A DNA stretch of 5,257 nt from an uncultured Granulosicoccus sp. (GTDB lineage: Bacteria > Pseudomonadota > Gammaproteobacteria > Granulosicoccales > Granulosicoccaceae): contig CALLPU010000440.1 in assembly GCA_938016235.1 (NCBI GenBank), positions 1 to 5,257 on the forward strand. The letters are read 5' to 3'. The position numbers were made by a program, and so were the translations under genes. Numbering within the stretch: position 1 is the first letter of the stretch; each line of letters begins with the position of its first letter. Positions 1-5,257 of this stretch are shown here, one piece after another. The notes beneath the pieces were generated by a model. That model was not told the DNA's origin and ran no database searches. It was given only the letters and a program-made list of their open reading frames with translations.

Positions 1-984
1 ACTATCCTCCGAAACGGCAATCGGTGCATCCACTATCGAGGACTTGTCCAGCGTTGCAACAGGCAAGTGGAGGGTCGCCTGAAAGCCCGATGGTGTGAAT
101 TCAACACTGGAAGAACCGTTCAACTCATAGGGTACCGCCTGGCGGATGAGCGTCGTTCCAAATCCGAGCGCAGCGGGCTCAACAACCGCAGGGCCACCCC
201 GTTCAACCCAATCAATACTGATGCCATCGTGAGTAGGCGCGATATGGACATCAATGACGCCTTCATTATTAGACAGCGCTCCATATTTCACGGCATTGGT
301 GGTCAGCTCGTGAATGACCAGCGCGAACAGTGGTGCAAGGTCTGCCCGGATATTGTAGTTTCCACCAGTAACAGTAAACCGATTATTCATATTGAACGGT
401 TCGTTTTCCAACGCCAGAATTTGTCTGATAGGTACGGCTGACTGTGCCGAACCTGCCCCGATGTCATGAGCTGCAGCTAATGCCATGATTCGGGATTCCA
501 GGGCTTGGCTATAGCTTTCCAACGAGCCTTTGTCTTTACGCGCACGCTGGGAAACTGACTTGACCAAAGCAAGAATGTTCCTCACGCGATGATTCAACTC
601 GTTAATCATCAACGTTTGCTGTCGACTGAGGTCAGTCATGAATGCCTGACGCTCGGCAGCACTGAGCAACGGCCAGAGTTGCCCTGAGAGATACTGGTCT
701 GCGTCGGACCAGGGTTTGCATCGTTGCTGCGCAGCTTCAAGATAGCGTGCAAAACTGCCTCTTGGTTGCAAGCGCTTGTTTCCCCTGACTGTCTCAATTG
801 TTTTTTCAGGATTACCGGCCCACGAAATGTTCTGGATCAGCTCACGGCGAAAAAGTAACAGACAACGATCCTCGGATTTTGACGTAGCCAAGACACCGCA
901 GATGTCGCCCCATGCGTCGCGAAATTCAGACGGCTCAGATTTCATTGATTCGAGAACGACAGTGCCATGCTCTGCACAGCGAGC
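1..984 (-). CDS. bphP: Bacteriophytochrome C-terminal part: PHY tongue plus HWE histidine kinase (partial, reached by -1 frameshift)
   Basis: This frame is open from the window edge to 984 (328 codons) and continues the photosensory frame at 942-2153 after a -1 shift. Seen: the rest of a PHY domain, including WAGNPEK and the tongue motif PRGSF (751-765); an H-box with NELNHRVRN, phospho-accepting His codon at 589-591; an N-box HELTTNAVKYG (280-312, Asn at 295-297); a WVE motif followed by RGG (193-213); and a G-box GFGTTLI (145-165). HisKA_2/HWE kinases are defined by this H-box, the N-box His and the W-x-E triplet, and are frequent on bacteriophytochromes. The ATPase domain seems complete; about 20 further residues run off the edge, so the C-terminus and any added receiver domain are unseen. 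No plausible independent start with a ribosome binding site precedes the PHY part, so I infer that it is made as a fusion with the upstream frame. The family is firm; how this piece is translated is not. Confidence 0.85.
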
Positions 985-2153
985 TTTTTTATCAGGTGCT
1001 CTATTGCTCCCTGTGAAGGAACATAACCCAAGGCATGATTTTGGGACCCGGTTGCAATCACCAGCCCGTCAACATCCAGCGTGCTACAGACAGTCGGCCC
1101 GACTACGCTCAACAGTTGCGCGATATTGGTTCCTTTCTCCAACTCGGCCTGTATATCGGTCTGCAACCGGTCAAGTTGGCGGGATAACGAGAGGGCTTCA
1201 CGGTCTCGAAGTAAGCCCAGCTTCAGACAGAAGATAGGTAAAACACCGGTGGTGAGAATCTGTCGGATTTCGGAAGGTAGAAGCCTGGGTGATTCATGGT
1301 GAAACGAGATCATGCCCCACAGCACATCATCGATGACCACTGACAGTGTCATGGATGCTGAAGTACCCATGTTCCTCAGGTATTGCATGTGTAAAGGCGA
1401 CGCCGCCCGGCACTGAGCCAGGGAAATATCCAGCGGAGGCAGTGTTGAATCTTGTGCTGTGATCTGCACAGGTTGATGATCCACGTCACAGATCAGACGC
1501 AGCTGAATACGCGCCATGATCGCACGCGCCTGTTCTGGAATATCCCAATGAGGAAACCTCAAACCAATGAACGGCTCCATCGTTGGCTTACAGGCTTCGG
1601 CATGCACCTCACCATTCCAATCCGCATCAAACTTGTAGATGATGACGCGATCAAATCCAGTAACGTGACGCAGCAACCGGCAAGTAAGATCAAACAGACT
1701 ACCCTGATCAACACACTCCTGAATCTGACTGATCAGAAACGTCTGCTCGCGCAGCATTTCAGGCGAGGTCGTCTGAGTTTCTGACGCATCTTCTATTTCC
1801 ACGACGAAGCTGTCTTCGCCTTGCGACACATGAACGGCATACGTCTTATCAACATGCTGCCACAGGCCGGCAAAACACCGTCTTTTGGAAAAGTCCGTCA
1901 ATGCGGCGAAATTCTGCGCAGCATGCCAGATTTCTGACCCCAGTGTGTCTCGTAAGGACTGACCGAATAGGGCCTGGATCGGACGATCGAACAACGCCTC
2001 CGCATTTGAACTGGCGTAGCGAATGATCCCATCACTCATGCCGCAGCCGAGTAATACAGCCACAGGTTGTATGGCTCCGGGGGCATGCACAGGTTCCGCC
2101 GCGCAATCACGGAGCGCTTCGAGAACATCGTCTTCAGATAATTCAGAGTTTAT
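942..2153 (-). CDS. bphP: Bacteriophytochrome photosensory part: PAS-GAF-start of PHY (stops early in PHY)
   Basis: Biliverdin-binding red/far-red photoreceptor module, cytoplasmic. Residues are numbered from the GTG at 2090. PAS is roughly 1-100, GAF 118-280, and PHY begins near 300. Chromophore-pocket residues are present: Tyr152 in IIYKFD, Phe179 and Asp183 in FPHWDIP, His234 and Tyr237 in SPLHMQYLRN, and His264 in SFHHESP; they match Tyr176, Phe203, Asp207, His260, Tyr263 and His290 of DrBphP. The GTG at 2090 would omit the attachment Cys, which is encoded just upstream (2103-2105) in the family pattern CxxEPxHxPGxIQP. The frame is open back to 2162 but has no ATG, GTG, TTG or CTG before the Cys. 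I place the start tentatively at ATA (2151-2153), which gives an N-terminus of normal length; ATC (2157-2159) is an alternative. The frame ends at TGA (942-944) after 13 residues that do not fit PHY. Variants: PASDIP reads PHWDIP, and IQPHG reads IQPVA. Confidence 0.85.
   Translation of the reverse strand: MNSELSEDDVLEALRDCAAEPVHAPGAIQPVAVLLGCGMSDGIIRYASSNAEALFDRPIQALFGQSLRDTLGSEIWHAAQNFAALTDFSKRRCFAGLWQHVDKTYAVHVSQGEDSFVVEIEDASETQTTSPEMLREQTFLISQIQECVDQGSLFDLTCRLLRHVTGFDRVIIYKFDADWNGEVHAEACKPTMEPFIGLRFPHWDIPEQARAIMARIQLRLICDVDHQPVQITAQDSTLPPLDISLAQCRAASPLHMQYLRNMGTSASMTLSVVIDDVLWGMISFHHESPRLLPSEIRQILTTGVLPIFCLKLGLLRDREALSLSRQLDRLQTDIQAELEKGTNIAQLLSVVGPTVCSTLDVDGLVIATGSQNHALGYVPSQGAIEHLIKKLAVQSMALSFSNQ
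984..990 (-). promoter_or_regulatory. Putative -1 frameshift slippery heptamer A AAA AAG
   Basis: On the minus strand the phytochrome frame reads ATA AAA AAG, which places A AAA AAG in the exact zero-frame phase of the E. coli dnaX slippery site. A -1 slip here enters the frame that carries the rest of PHY and the kinase. An AGGGAG, the same hexamer as the dnaX Shine-Dalgarno-like stimulator, lies 16 nt upstream, against 10 nt in dnaX. A weak hairpin, GTGC-8 nt-GCAC, begins 7 nt downstream. The zero-frame stop follows 13 codons later. The same pattern would arise from loss of one A from an A7 run by mutation or sequencing error. Confidence 0.45.
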
Positions 2154-2390
2154 TTCGATGTCTTACCAACACTGGTTGAACGAACACGTTACCCCCTGGC
2201 AGAGTTGACTGCTATTGGCCGGTGCCGATACTGTACCGCAGGCTCACTTCACACACCACGAGCAATCCCCTTCCAACCTACCCGGTGCTACCCGTTTACG
2301 GTTGCCGGTCAGTAGTCAAGGCGGCATCTTTCGTGAGCGGGTATTTGCTGCATTATTATTGACTCAGACAATTGACCAAATCAGACTCGT

Positions 2391-2406
2391 TCCAGAAATT
2401 CCTGGA
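2391..2406. promoter_or_regulatory. Near-perfect 16-bp palindrome, possible operator
   Basis: TCCAGAAATTCCTGGA is self-complementary at seven of its eight base-pair positions. It lies between the two divergent genes, about 36 bp upstream of the TATAAT that may serve the response regulator. The position suits an activator or repressor site, but the binding protein is unknown and a chance palindrome is possible. Confidence 0.3.
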
Positions 2407-2441
2407 TGGCCCGCTATCGGATATTGTCTGGATTGGTTGGG

Positions 2442-2447
2442 TATAAT
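2442..2447 (+). promoter_or_regulatory. Candidate -10 element of the response regulator promoter
   Basis: A perfect TATAAT lies 74 bp upstream of the GTG start, preceded by TGGG. No good -35 lies at the usual 16-18 bp spacing; the nearest likeness, TTGTCT (2424-2429), is only 12 bp away. This may therefore be an activator-dependent promoter or one relying on upstream TG contacts. The predicted leader would be about 68 nt. Confidence 0.4.
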
Positions 2448-2451
2448 CAGG

Positions 2452-2519
2452 CCGATCAGAGCGAGCAGGAAAATAGATGATTTCAGCCTTTAAACGCTGC
2501 GCAGGCATGGATTGATCGG
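2452..2519 (+). repeat. Inverted repeat CCGATCA...TGATCGG in the leader of the response regulator
   Basis: CCGATCA (2452-2458) is perfectly complementary to TGATCGG (2513-2519), and a G-U pair extends the stem by one in RNA. The right arm ends 2 nt before the GTG start. If transcription starts near 2452-2455, the arms could pair in the mRNA and cover the initiation region; otherwise they could be two half-sites for a DNA-binding protein. A 7-nt match over this distance could be chance. Confidence 0.2.
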
Positions 2520-2521
2520 TC

Positions 2522-2932
2522 GTGGCCAAAATATTATTAATGGAGGACGATGTAGAATTCGCCTTCGATCTGCGCAGTTTTCTTGAAAAGCAAGGTATGG
2601 ACGTCACCTGGTGTCGTCACGTTGAGGAGGCCAGAGCAGCACTGGAGCAACATTCATTTGATCTGGTCATTACTGACATCTATGTGTTCAGTGCTGGACA
2701 GATCGTGCCCGCCGGCGGTATCAGCCTTATCAGCGATATTCGCCTGAGCAAATTCTTGAAGAATCGGAAAGATATTAGCCATATACCCGTTATTGCAGTA
2801 TCTGCAGCCGGCCAAAAGCTGGGCAACGAACGCATTCTGGAAACGGCTAAATCCGCTGGTGCGCGCCATTGTATGTCCAAGCCGATCGACTATGGTGAGT
2901 TGACTGACGTCATGGCAACACTACTTCCATAG
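2522..2932 (+). CDS. Single-domain CheY-like response regulator
   Basis: A 136-residue protein that is one receiver domain with no output domain, so it should act by binding another protein or by relaying phosphate. Receiver landmarks: acidic pocket Glu8-Asp9-Asp10 after the first strand, phospho-accepting Asp52 in DLVITD, switch Ser94 in AVSA, and Lys120-Pro121 in MSKP. Between Asp52 and Pro63 of VPAGG there are ten residues where most CheY-type proteins have about three, so the loop after strand 3 is extended. The GTG at 2522 is the only reasonable start: an in-frame TGA lies three codons upstream (2513-2515), and the next residues, AKILLMEDD, are the normal receiver beginning. The ribosome binding site is weak. 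It is divergent from the phytochrome kinase; bacteriophytochromes commonly have a receiver gene beside them, so I infer that it is the kinase's partner. It could instead serve another kinase. Confidence 0.9.
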   Translation: MAKILLMEDDVEFAFDLRSFLEKQGMDVTWCRHVEEARAALEQHSFDLVITDIYVFSAGQIVPAGGISLISDIRLSKFLKNRKDISHIPVIAVSAAGQKLGNERILETAKSAGARHCMSKPIDYGELTDVMATLLP

Positions 2933-2970
2933 ACCGTGAGCAAAAATTGAAGTCTTCGCGTCAGAGATTT

Positions 2971-2990
2971 TAACCAGTCCGCGCTGGTTA
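2971..2990. repeat. Perfect 7-bp hairpin in the convergent gap
   Basis: TAACCAG and CTGGTTA flank a 6-nt loop, about 40 bp after the response regulator stop. No T-run follows on either strand, so it is not a classic intrinsic terminator, though it may protect an mRNA 3' end or help the next hairpin. Confidence 0.35.
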
Positions 2991-2997
2991 TCGTGAA

Positions 2998-3019
2998 CGC
3001 TGAATCGCAGCGAGTTTTT
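2998..3019 (+). terminator. Likely weak intrinsic terminator after the response regulator
   Basis: CGCTG-AATCG-CAGCG forms a 5-bp GC-rich stem with a 5-nt loop, followed by AG and TTTTT (3015-3019). The order stem then T-run fits plus-strand transcription leaving the response regulator. The stem is short and the T-run begins 2 nt late, so efficiency may be modest. No matching terminator is seen for the minus-strand Kelch gene, whose stop is at 3038. Confidence 0.45.
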
Positions 3020-3037
3020 CTCTCGCCTACGGTTGCG

Positions 3038-5257
3038 CTAGTCTATTGTCAAACTCTCATGCGATGCAGTCTCGTTGGCGCCACCCTTCGTGGTGGCACC
3101 TGCCACGACATGTACACCATCAGCGAGTCGAGCCGCTCCACCACTATGACGCGCCTGCTGAAGAGGCTTTAATGTACGCCAGCTGGCGCTATCAACACTA
3201 TAGGCTTCTACAGCATCGTGGGCTGCGCTTTGACCACTCGACTCCCCGCCGATCACTAACAGCTCCCGTCCAATAGTCACTGCCATGGTGCCTGCTCGGC
3301 TGGTTGGAATATCCGCTCCCCGACTCCATGTGCCAGTTCTGAAATCATAAATATCAACCTGTGCAACGGTATTGGCAAACACGTTAGGTTGCGTCGATCT
3401 TCGCCCTCCAGCAAGAATCAGCTTGTCGTCAATCAACCCTGCCTGCGCATGATCCCGAGCAACGGGGGCATCAGCCAATTCACGCCAGGTACCGGTAGAT
3501 GGATCAAACTCATCAAACCAGCCGACTGCTCCTCCATCGTGTCCCAATGTATTTCCACCCACCAGATAGAATTTACCTTCACGCTCGACAATTGCTGCCG
3601 AACCACGTCTTCGGCTTACCGGAATCTCGACGCCCTGTTCCCACCGGTCGGTCGACGGTGTGTAAGTCCATACGTGACTGATATTGTCTTCTCTCGGGTA
3701 ACAACACGTCATAGCCCCCAAAGCCCATATCTTTCCATCCAATACAACAGGCTGAAAATGATGCAATTGGAACGGTGCTGCTGCACCTGTTCGCCAGCGC
3801 TGCGTAGTTGGGTTGAATATGTCAACAGGCCGGTTACCACGCCCCCCGAGCAGGAACAACTCGCCGTTGAATTCAACGGCTGCAGCTTCATGTCTTTTAG
3901 TCGCTCCACTCCCATCAGCACTTGATCGTACAATCCACTCTCGAGCGTCTGAGACGAAAGTCGAACTATCACCTTCGCCATTTGCAACGTTGTCATTACC
4001 CTGATTGCCCGAGCCACCATTACCCTCTAATGCACTAACGCCGGTTGGCATCCCACTCGGAACGTAATTTACATCGGTGGTTAGCACCAACGCATCGATC
4101 TCCAGACCATCCTCACGCATCCAGACATCAATGGTATGCAGGCCGGGTGAAGCAACGTGTAGCGTAGCCAAACCATTGCCTCGCCTTGTATTGGACCAAG
4201 TCCAGCCACTTGCCGGAAAACCCTGAATGGCCGCGCCACCAGCCAGTACGCCGTTCAGACCAACGTGCACACTGTCGCTCTTTCCCTCTCCACTCACGGT
4301 ATCACCCCAGCCGCGCACCCAGACACGCCAGCTACCTGCAGCGGGGAAATTGACTTCATAACGCATCACAGGTGTTCCGCTGGTAGTGGTCTTCAATACG
4401 CCATTATCGGGTGTTGTCAGCATTGATCCGCCGCTGGAGCCCTGTCGGAATCCAGGAGTCCATGCATGACTGCTCGTATCACTTTTTGATGAAAAGGTCT
4501 CAGCCTCAATAACAATCACATTGCCATCCGAGGCTGTGTTGTCACTGCCACCAGTGGAATCATCGTTGCCACTACCAGCACCCGTACCATTATCGCCCGC
4601 GGTATCGGTACTGCCACCACTTCCCGAAGTGCCACCGTCATCGCCACCTGTACCCTCATCGGTATTGTCACTCCCCCCCTGATCATCACCACTGGCCAGA
4701 TGCTGTTCGGCCGGACCTACACCACTAGGAACATAGCTGCCGTCGCGTGTCAACACCAATGCATCAAACTCGAAACCGTCTTCGCGCATCCAGACATCAA
4801 CCGAGTGCACTCCGGGTGAACTGACTTGAACGGACGCCGCAACACCAGCGCGGGTAGCGTTCGACCAAGTCCAGCGACCCGCAGGAAATCCTTGCAATGA
4901 CTTGGCACCATCAAGCACCCCGTTAAGCCCCACATGCACACTGTCGCTCTTGCCTTCACTTCCGACGGCATCGCCCCAGCCACGCACCCAGACATGCCAC
5001 CTACCAGCCTCCGGGAATTCAACCTGATAACTCATATGAGGCGTATCTCCGTTACCAAAGCGGATCAGCCCGCTATCCGGTTGAGTGATCATGGAACCAT
5101 TGCCTCGGGCACCGTTACGGTTGCCAGGCACCCAGCTGCGATTGGCTGCTGCGGCATTGTCAGCGGCGTGTTCAGCTTCGATGGCGATCAACCCATTCAC
5201 AGCTGTGTGAATATCACCTGTCGGATTCGCCATACCGTCATCTACGTCATTACCGCC
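3038..5257 (-). CDS. C-terminal part of a Kelch-propeller protein with two tandem CBM6-like domains (5' end outside window)
   Basis: The frame is open at the window edge. The ATG at 5231-5233 is probably internal, because the upstream codons read GGNDVDDG, in the style of the protein's linkers. Numbered from that Met: beta-sandwich domain 1 (14-171), acidic Gly/Ser/Thr linker (172-237), domain 2 (238-394), short Gly/Asn linker (395-430), Kelch repeats (431-731). Both sandwich domains begin with IEAE and share blocks such as VWVRGWGD and DVWMREDG; I read them as galactose-binding-like domains near CBM6/CBM35, probably binding carbohydrate, though no family is proven. Six Kelch Gly-Gly-type turns lie near 463, 506, 559, 609, 662 and 712. 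Trp480, 531, 583, 636 and 685 close five blades, and Trp433 could close the sixth, giving a circular six-bladed propeller. No signal peptide, membrane segment or anchor is visible; export is inferred from the architecture and would be settled by the missing N-terminus. No catalytic domain is seen. It is convergent with the response regulator and apparently unrelated to it. Confidence 0.88.
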   Translation of the reverse strand, partial: GGNDVDDGMANPTGDIHTAVNGLIAIEAEHAADNAAAANRSWVPGNRNGARGNGSMITQPDSGLIRFGNGDTPHMSYQVEFPEAGRWHVWVRGWGDAVGSEGKSDSVHVGLNGVLDGAKSLQGFPAGRWTWSNATRAGVAASVQVSSPGVHSVDVWMREDGFEFDALVLTRDGSYVPSGVGPAEQHLASGDDQGGSDNTDEGTGGDDGGTSGSGGSTDTAGDNGTGAGSGNDDSTGGSDNTASDGNVIVIEAETFSSKSDTSSHAWTPGFRQGSSGGSMLTTPDNGVLKTTTSGTPVMRYEVNFPAAGSWRVWVRGWGDTVSGEGKSDSVHVGLNGVLAGGAAIQGFPASGWTWSNTRRGNGLATLHVASPGLHTIDVWMREDGLEIDALVLTTDVNYVPSGMPTGVSALEGNGGSGNQGNDNVANGEGDSSTFVSDAREWIVRSSADGSGATKRHEAAAVEFNGELFLLGGRGNRPVDIFNPTTQRWRTGAAAPFQLHHFQPVVLDGKIWALGAMTCCYPREDNISHVWTYTPSTDRWEQGVEIPVSRRRGSAAIVEREGKFYLVGGNTLGHDGGAVGWFDEFDPSTGTWRELADAPVARDHAQAGLIDDKLILAGGRRSTQPNVFANTVAQVDIYDFRTGTWSRGADIPTSRAGTMAVTIGRELLVIGGESSGQSAAHDAVEAYSVDSASWRTLKPLQQARHSGGAARLADGVHVVAGATTKGGANETASHESLTID
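4052..4522 (-). repeat. Tandem domain copy 2 (CBM6-like) in the Kelch protein
   Basis: Encodes residues 238-394. It aligns over its whole length with the copy at 4721-5194, with only a small indel. Blocks shared exactly include VWVRGWGD, EGKSDSVHVGLNGVL, DVWMREDG, DALVLT and YVPSG. DNA similarity is also visible, for example around 4265-4330 against 4935-5000, pointing to an intragenic duplication. Confidence 0.85.
4523..4720 (-). repeat. Low-complexity acidic Gly/Ser/Asp/Thr linker
   Basis: Encodes residues 172-237, rich in Gly, Asp, Ser, Thr and Asn with few hydrophobics. The DNA is a run of degenerate codons for these residues rather than an exact tandem repeat. Such linkers separate domains of secreted proteins; acidic ones are often suggested to bind calcium, but no clean DxDxDG motif is present. 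Confidence 0.7.
4721..5194 (-). repeat. Tandem domain copy 1 (CBM6-like) in the Kelch protein
   Basis: Encodes residues 14-171, beginning IAIEAEH and ending YVPSG. It is the partner of the copy at 4052-4522. Conserved Trp residues (in RGWGD and WTWSN) and the closing FDALVLT strand fit a ligand-binding beta-sandwich. The linker-like codons preceding it at the window edge suggest another domain, perhaps a further copy, upstream. Confidence 0.85.

Larger units (their letters stand above)
2166..2521. other. Divergent intergenic region between phytochrome and response regulator
   Basis: No convincing gene lies here. The open frames present are short, have poor starts and show no recognisable protein. 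The region should hold both divergent promoters. Visible elements are a perfect TATAAT (2442-2447), a palindrome (2391-2406), and TTGAC direct repeats at 2359-2363 and 2372-2376, each followed by a TCAGAC (2364-2369 and 2381-2386). On the minus strand an AGGGGGT (2191-2197) lies 3 nt before a GTG (2185-2187). That GTG opens a 14-codon frame ending at TGA 2143-2145, in a different frame from the phytochrome. I found no strong promoter for the minus-strand gene. Confidence 0.6.

Noticed and set aside
67..441. 124-codon plus-strand open frame
   Set aside because: It lies wholly antisense to the HWE kinase domain, whose motifs are clear on the minus strand, and has no recognisable protein features.
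776..1784. Several plus-strand open frames of 73-153 codons
   Set aside because: All are antisense to the phytochrome GAF/PHY coding sequence and look like shadows of its codon use.
2143..2197. AGGGGGT upstream of a short frame ending CTC TGA, reminiscent of the prfB +1 frameshift signal
   Set aside because: In prfB the AGGGGGT lies only a few bases from the shift codon. Here it is more than 40 nt from the TGA, so the likeness is probably chance; it is noted only as part of the start-codon puzzle.
2215..2607. Open frames of 92 codons (plus) and 83 codons (minus) in the intergenic region
   Set aside because: The plus frame starts at TTG without a ribosome binding site and resembles no protein. 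The minus frame overlaps the start of the response regulator antisense.
3081..3098. Hairpin GCCACC-6 nt-GGTGGC
   Set aside because: It lies inside the Kelch coding sequence about 40 bp before the stop, with no T-run on either strand, so I do not call it a terminator.
3389..4020. Open frames of 178 codons (plus) and 103 codons (minus) within the Kelch region
   Set aside because: They overlap the well-supported Kelch repeats in other frames and have no domain features.
4523..4720. CRISPR-like or satellite array in the repetitive stretch
   Set aside because: There are no exact repeats with regular spacers. The repetitiveness comes from Gly/Asp/Ser/Thr codons of a protein linker.

Overview
The window carries a red/far-red light-sensing two-component module on its left and the 3' part of a large, probably surface-exposed, Kelch protein on its right. 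The genes look proteobacterial: a biliverdin-type bacteriophytochrome with an HWE-family histidine kinase, a stand-alone CheY-like receiver, and a multidomain protein with Gly/Ser/Asp/Thr linkers. Base composition is moderate and even. A marine-type gammaproteobacterium is my guess, but nothing here fixes the taxon.

Layout. (1) Positions 1-2162, minus strand: a bacteriophytochrome sensor kinase split between two reading frames. The upstream frame (942-2153) encodes PAS, GAF and the start of the PHY domain. The downstream frame (984 to beyond position 1) encodes the rest of PHY, with its PRxSF tongue motif, and an HWE histidine kinase. The switch point coincides with A AAA AAG in the zero frame, the heptamer on which E. 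coli dnaX makes its -1 programmed frameshift. The biliverdin-attaching Cys is encoded (2103-2105) but has no ATG/GTG/TTG/CTG upstream of it in frame. (2) 2166-2521: a divergent intergenic region with a perfect TATAAT, a near-perfect 16-bp palindrome and TTGAC direct repeats. (3) 2522-2932, plus strand: a single-domain response regulator starting at GTG, the natural candidate partner of the kinase. (4) 2933-3037: a convergent gap with a likely weak terminator. (5) 3038 to beyond 5257, minus strand: the C-terminal part of a protein with two tandem copies of a CBM6-like (galactose-binding-like) domain, an acidic Gly/Ser/Thr linker and a six-repeat Kelch propeller.

Working model (inference): the phytochrome senses red/far-red light through biliverdin, the HWE kinase domain phosphorylates the divergently encoded receiver, and the receiver acts by protein contact because it has no output domain. 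The phytochrome is either expressed as a short photosensory protein plus a frameshifted full-length kinase, is recently broken, or is split by a homopolymer sequencing error. The chromophore-pocket and kinase residues are intact, which argues against old decay. The Kelch protein has no visible functional link to the light-sensing genes.
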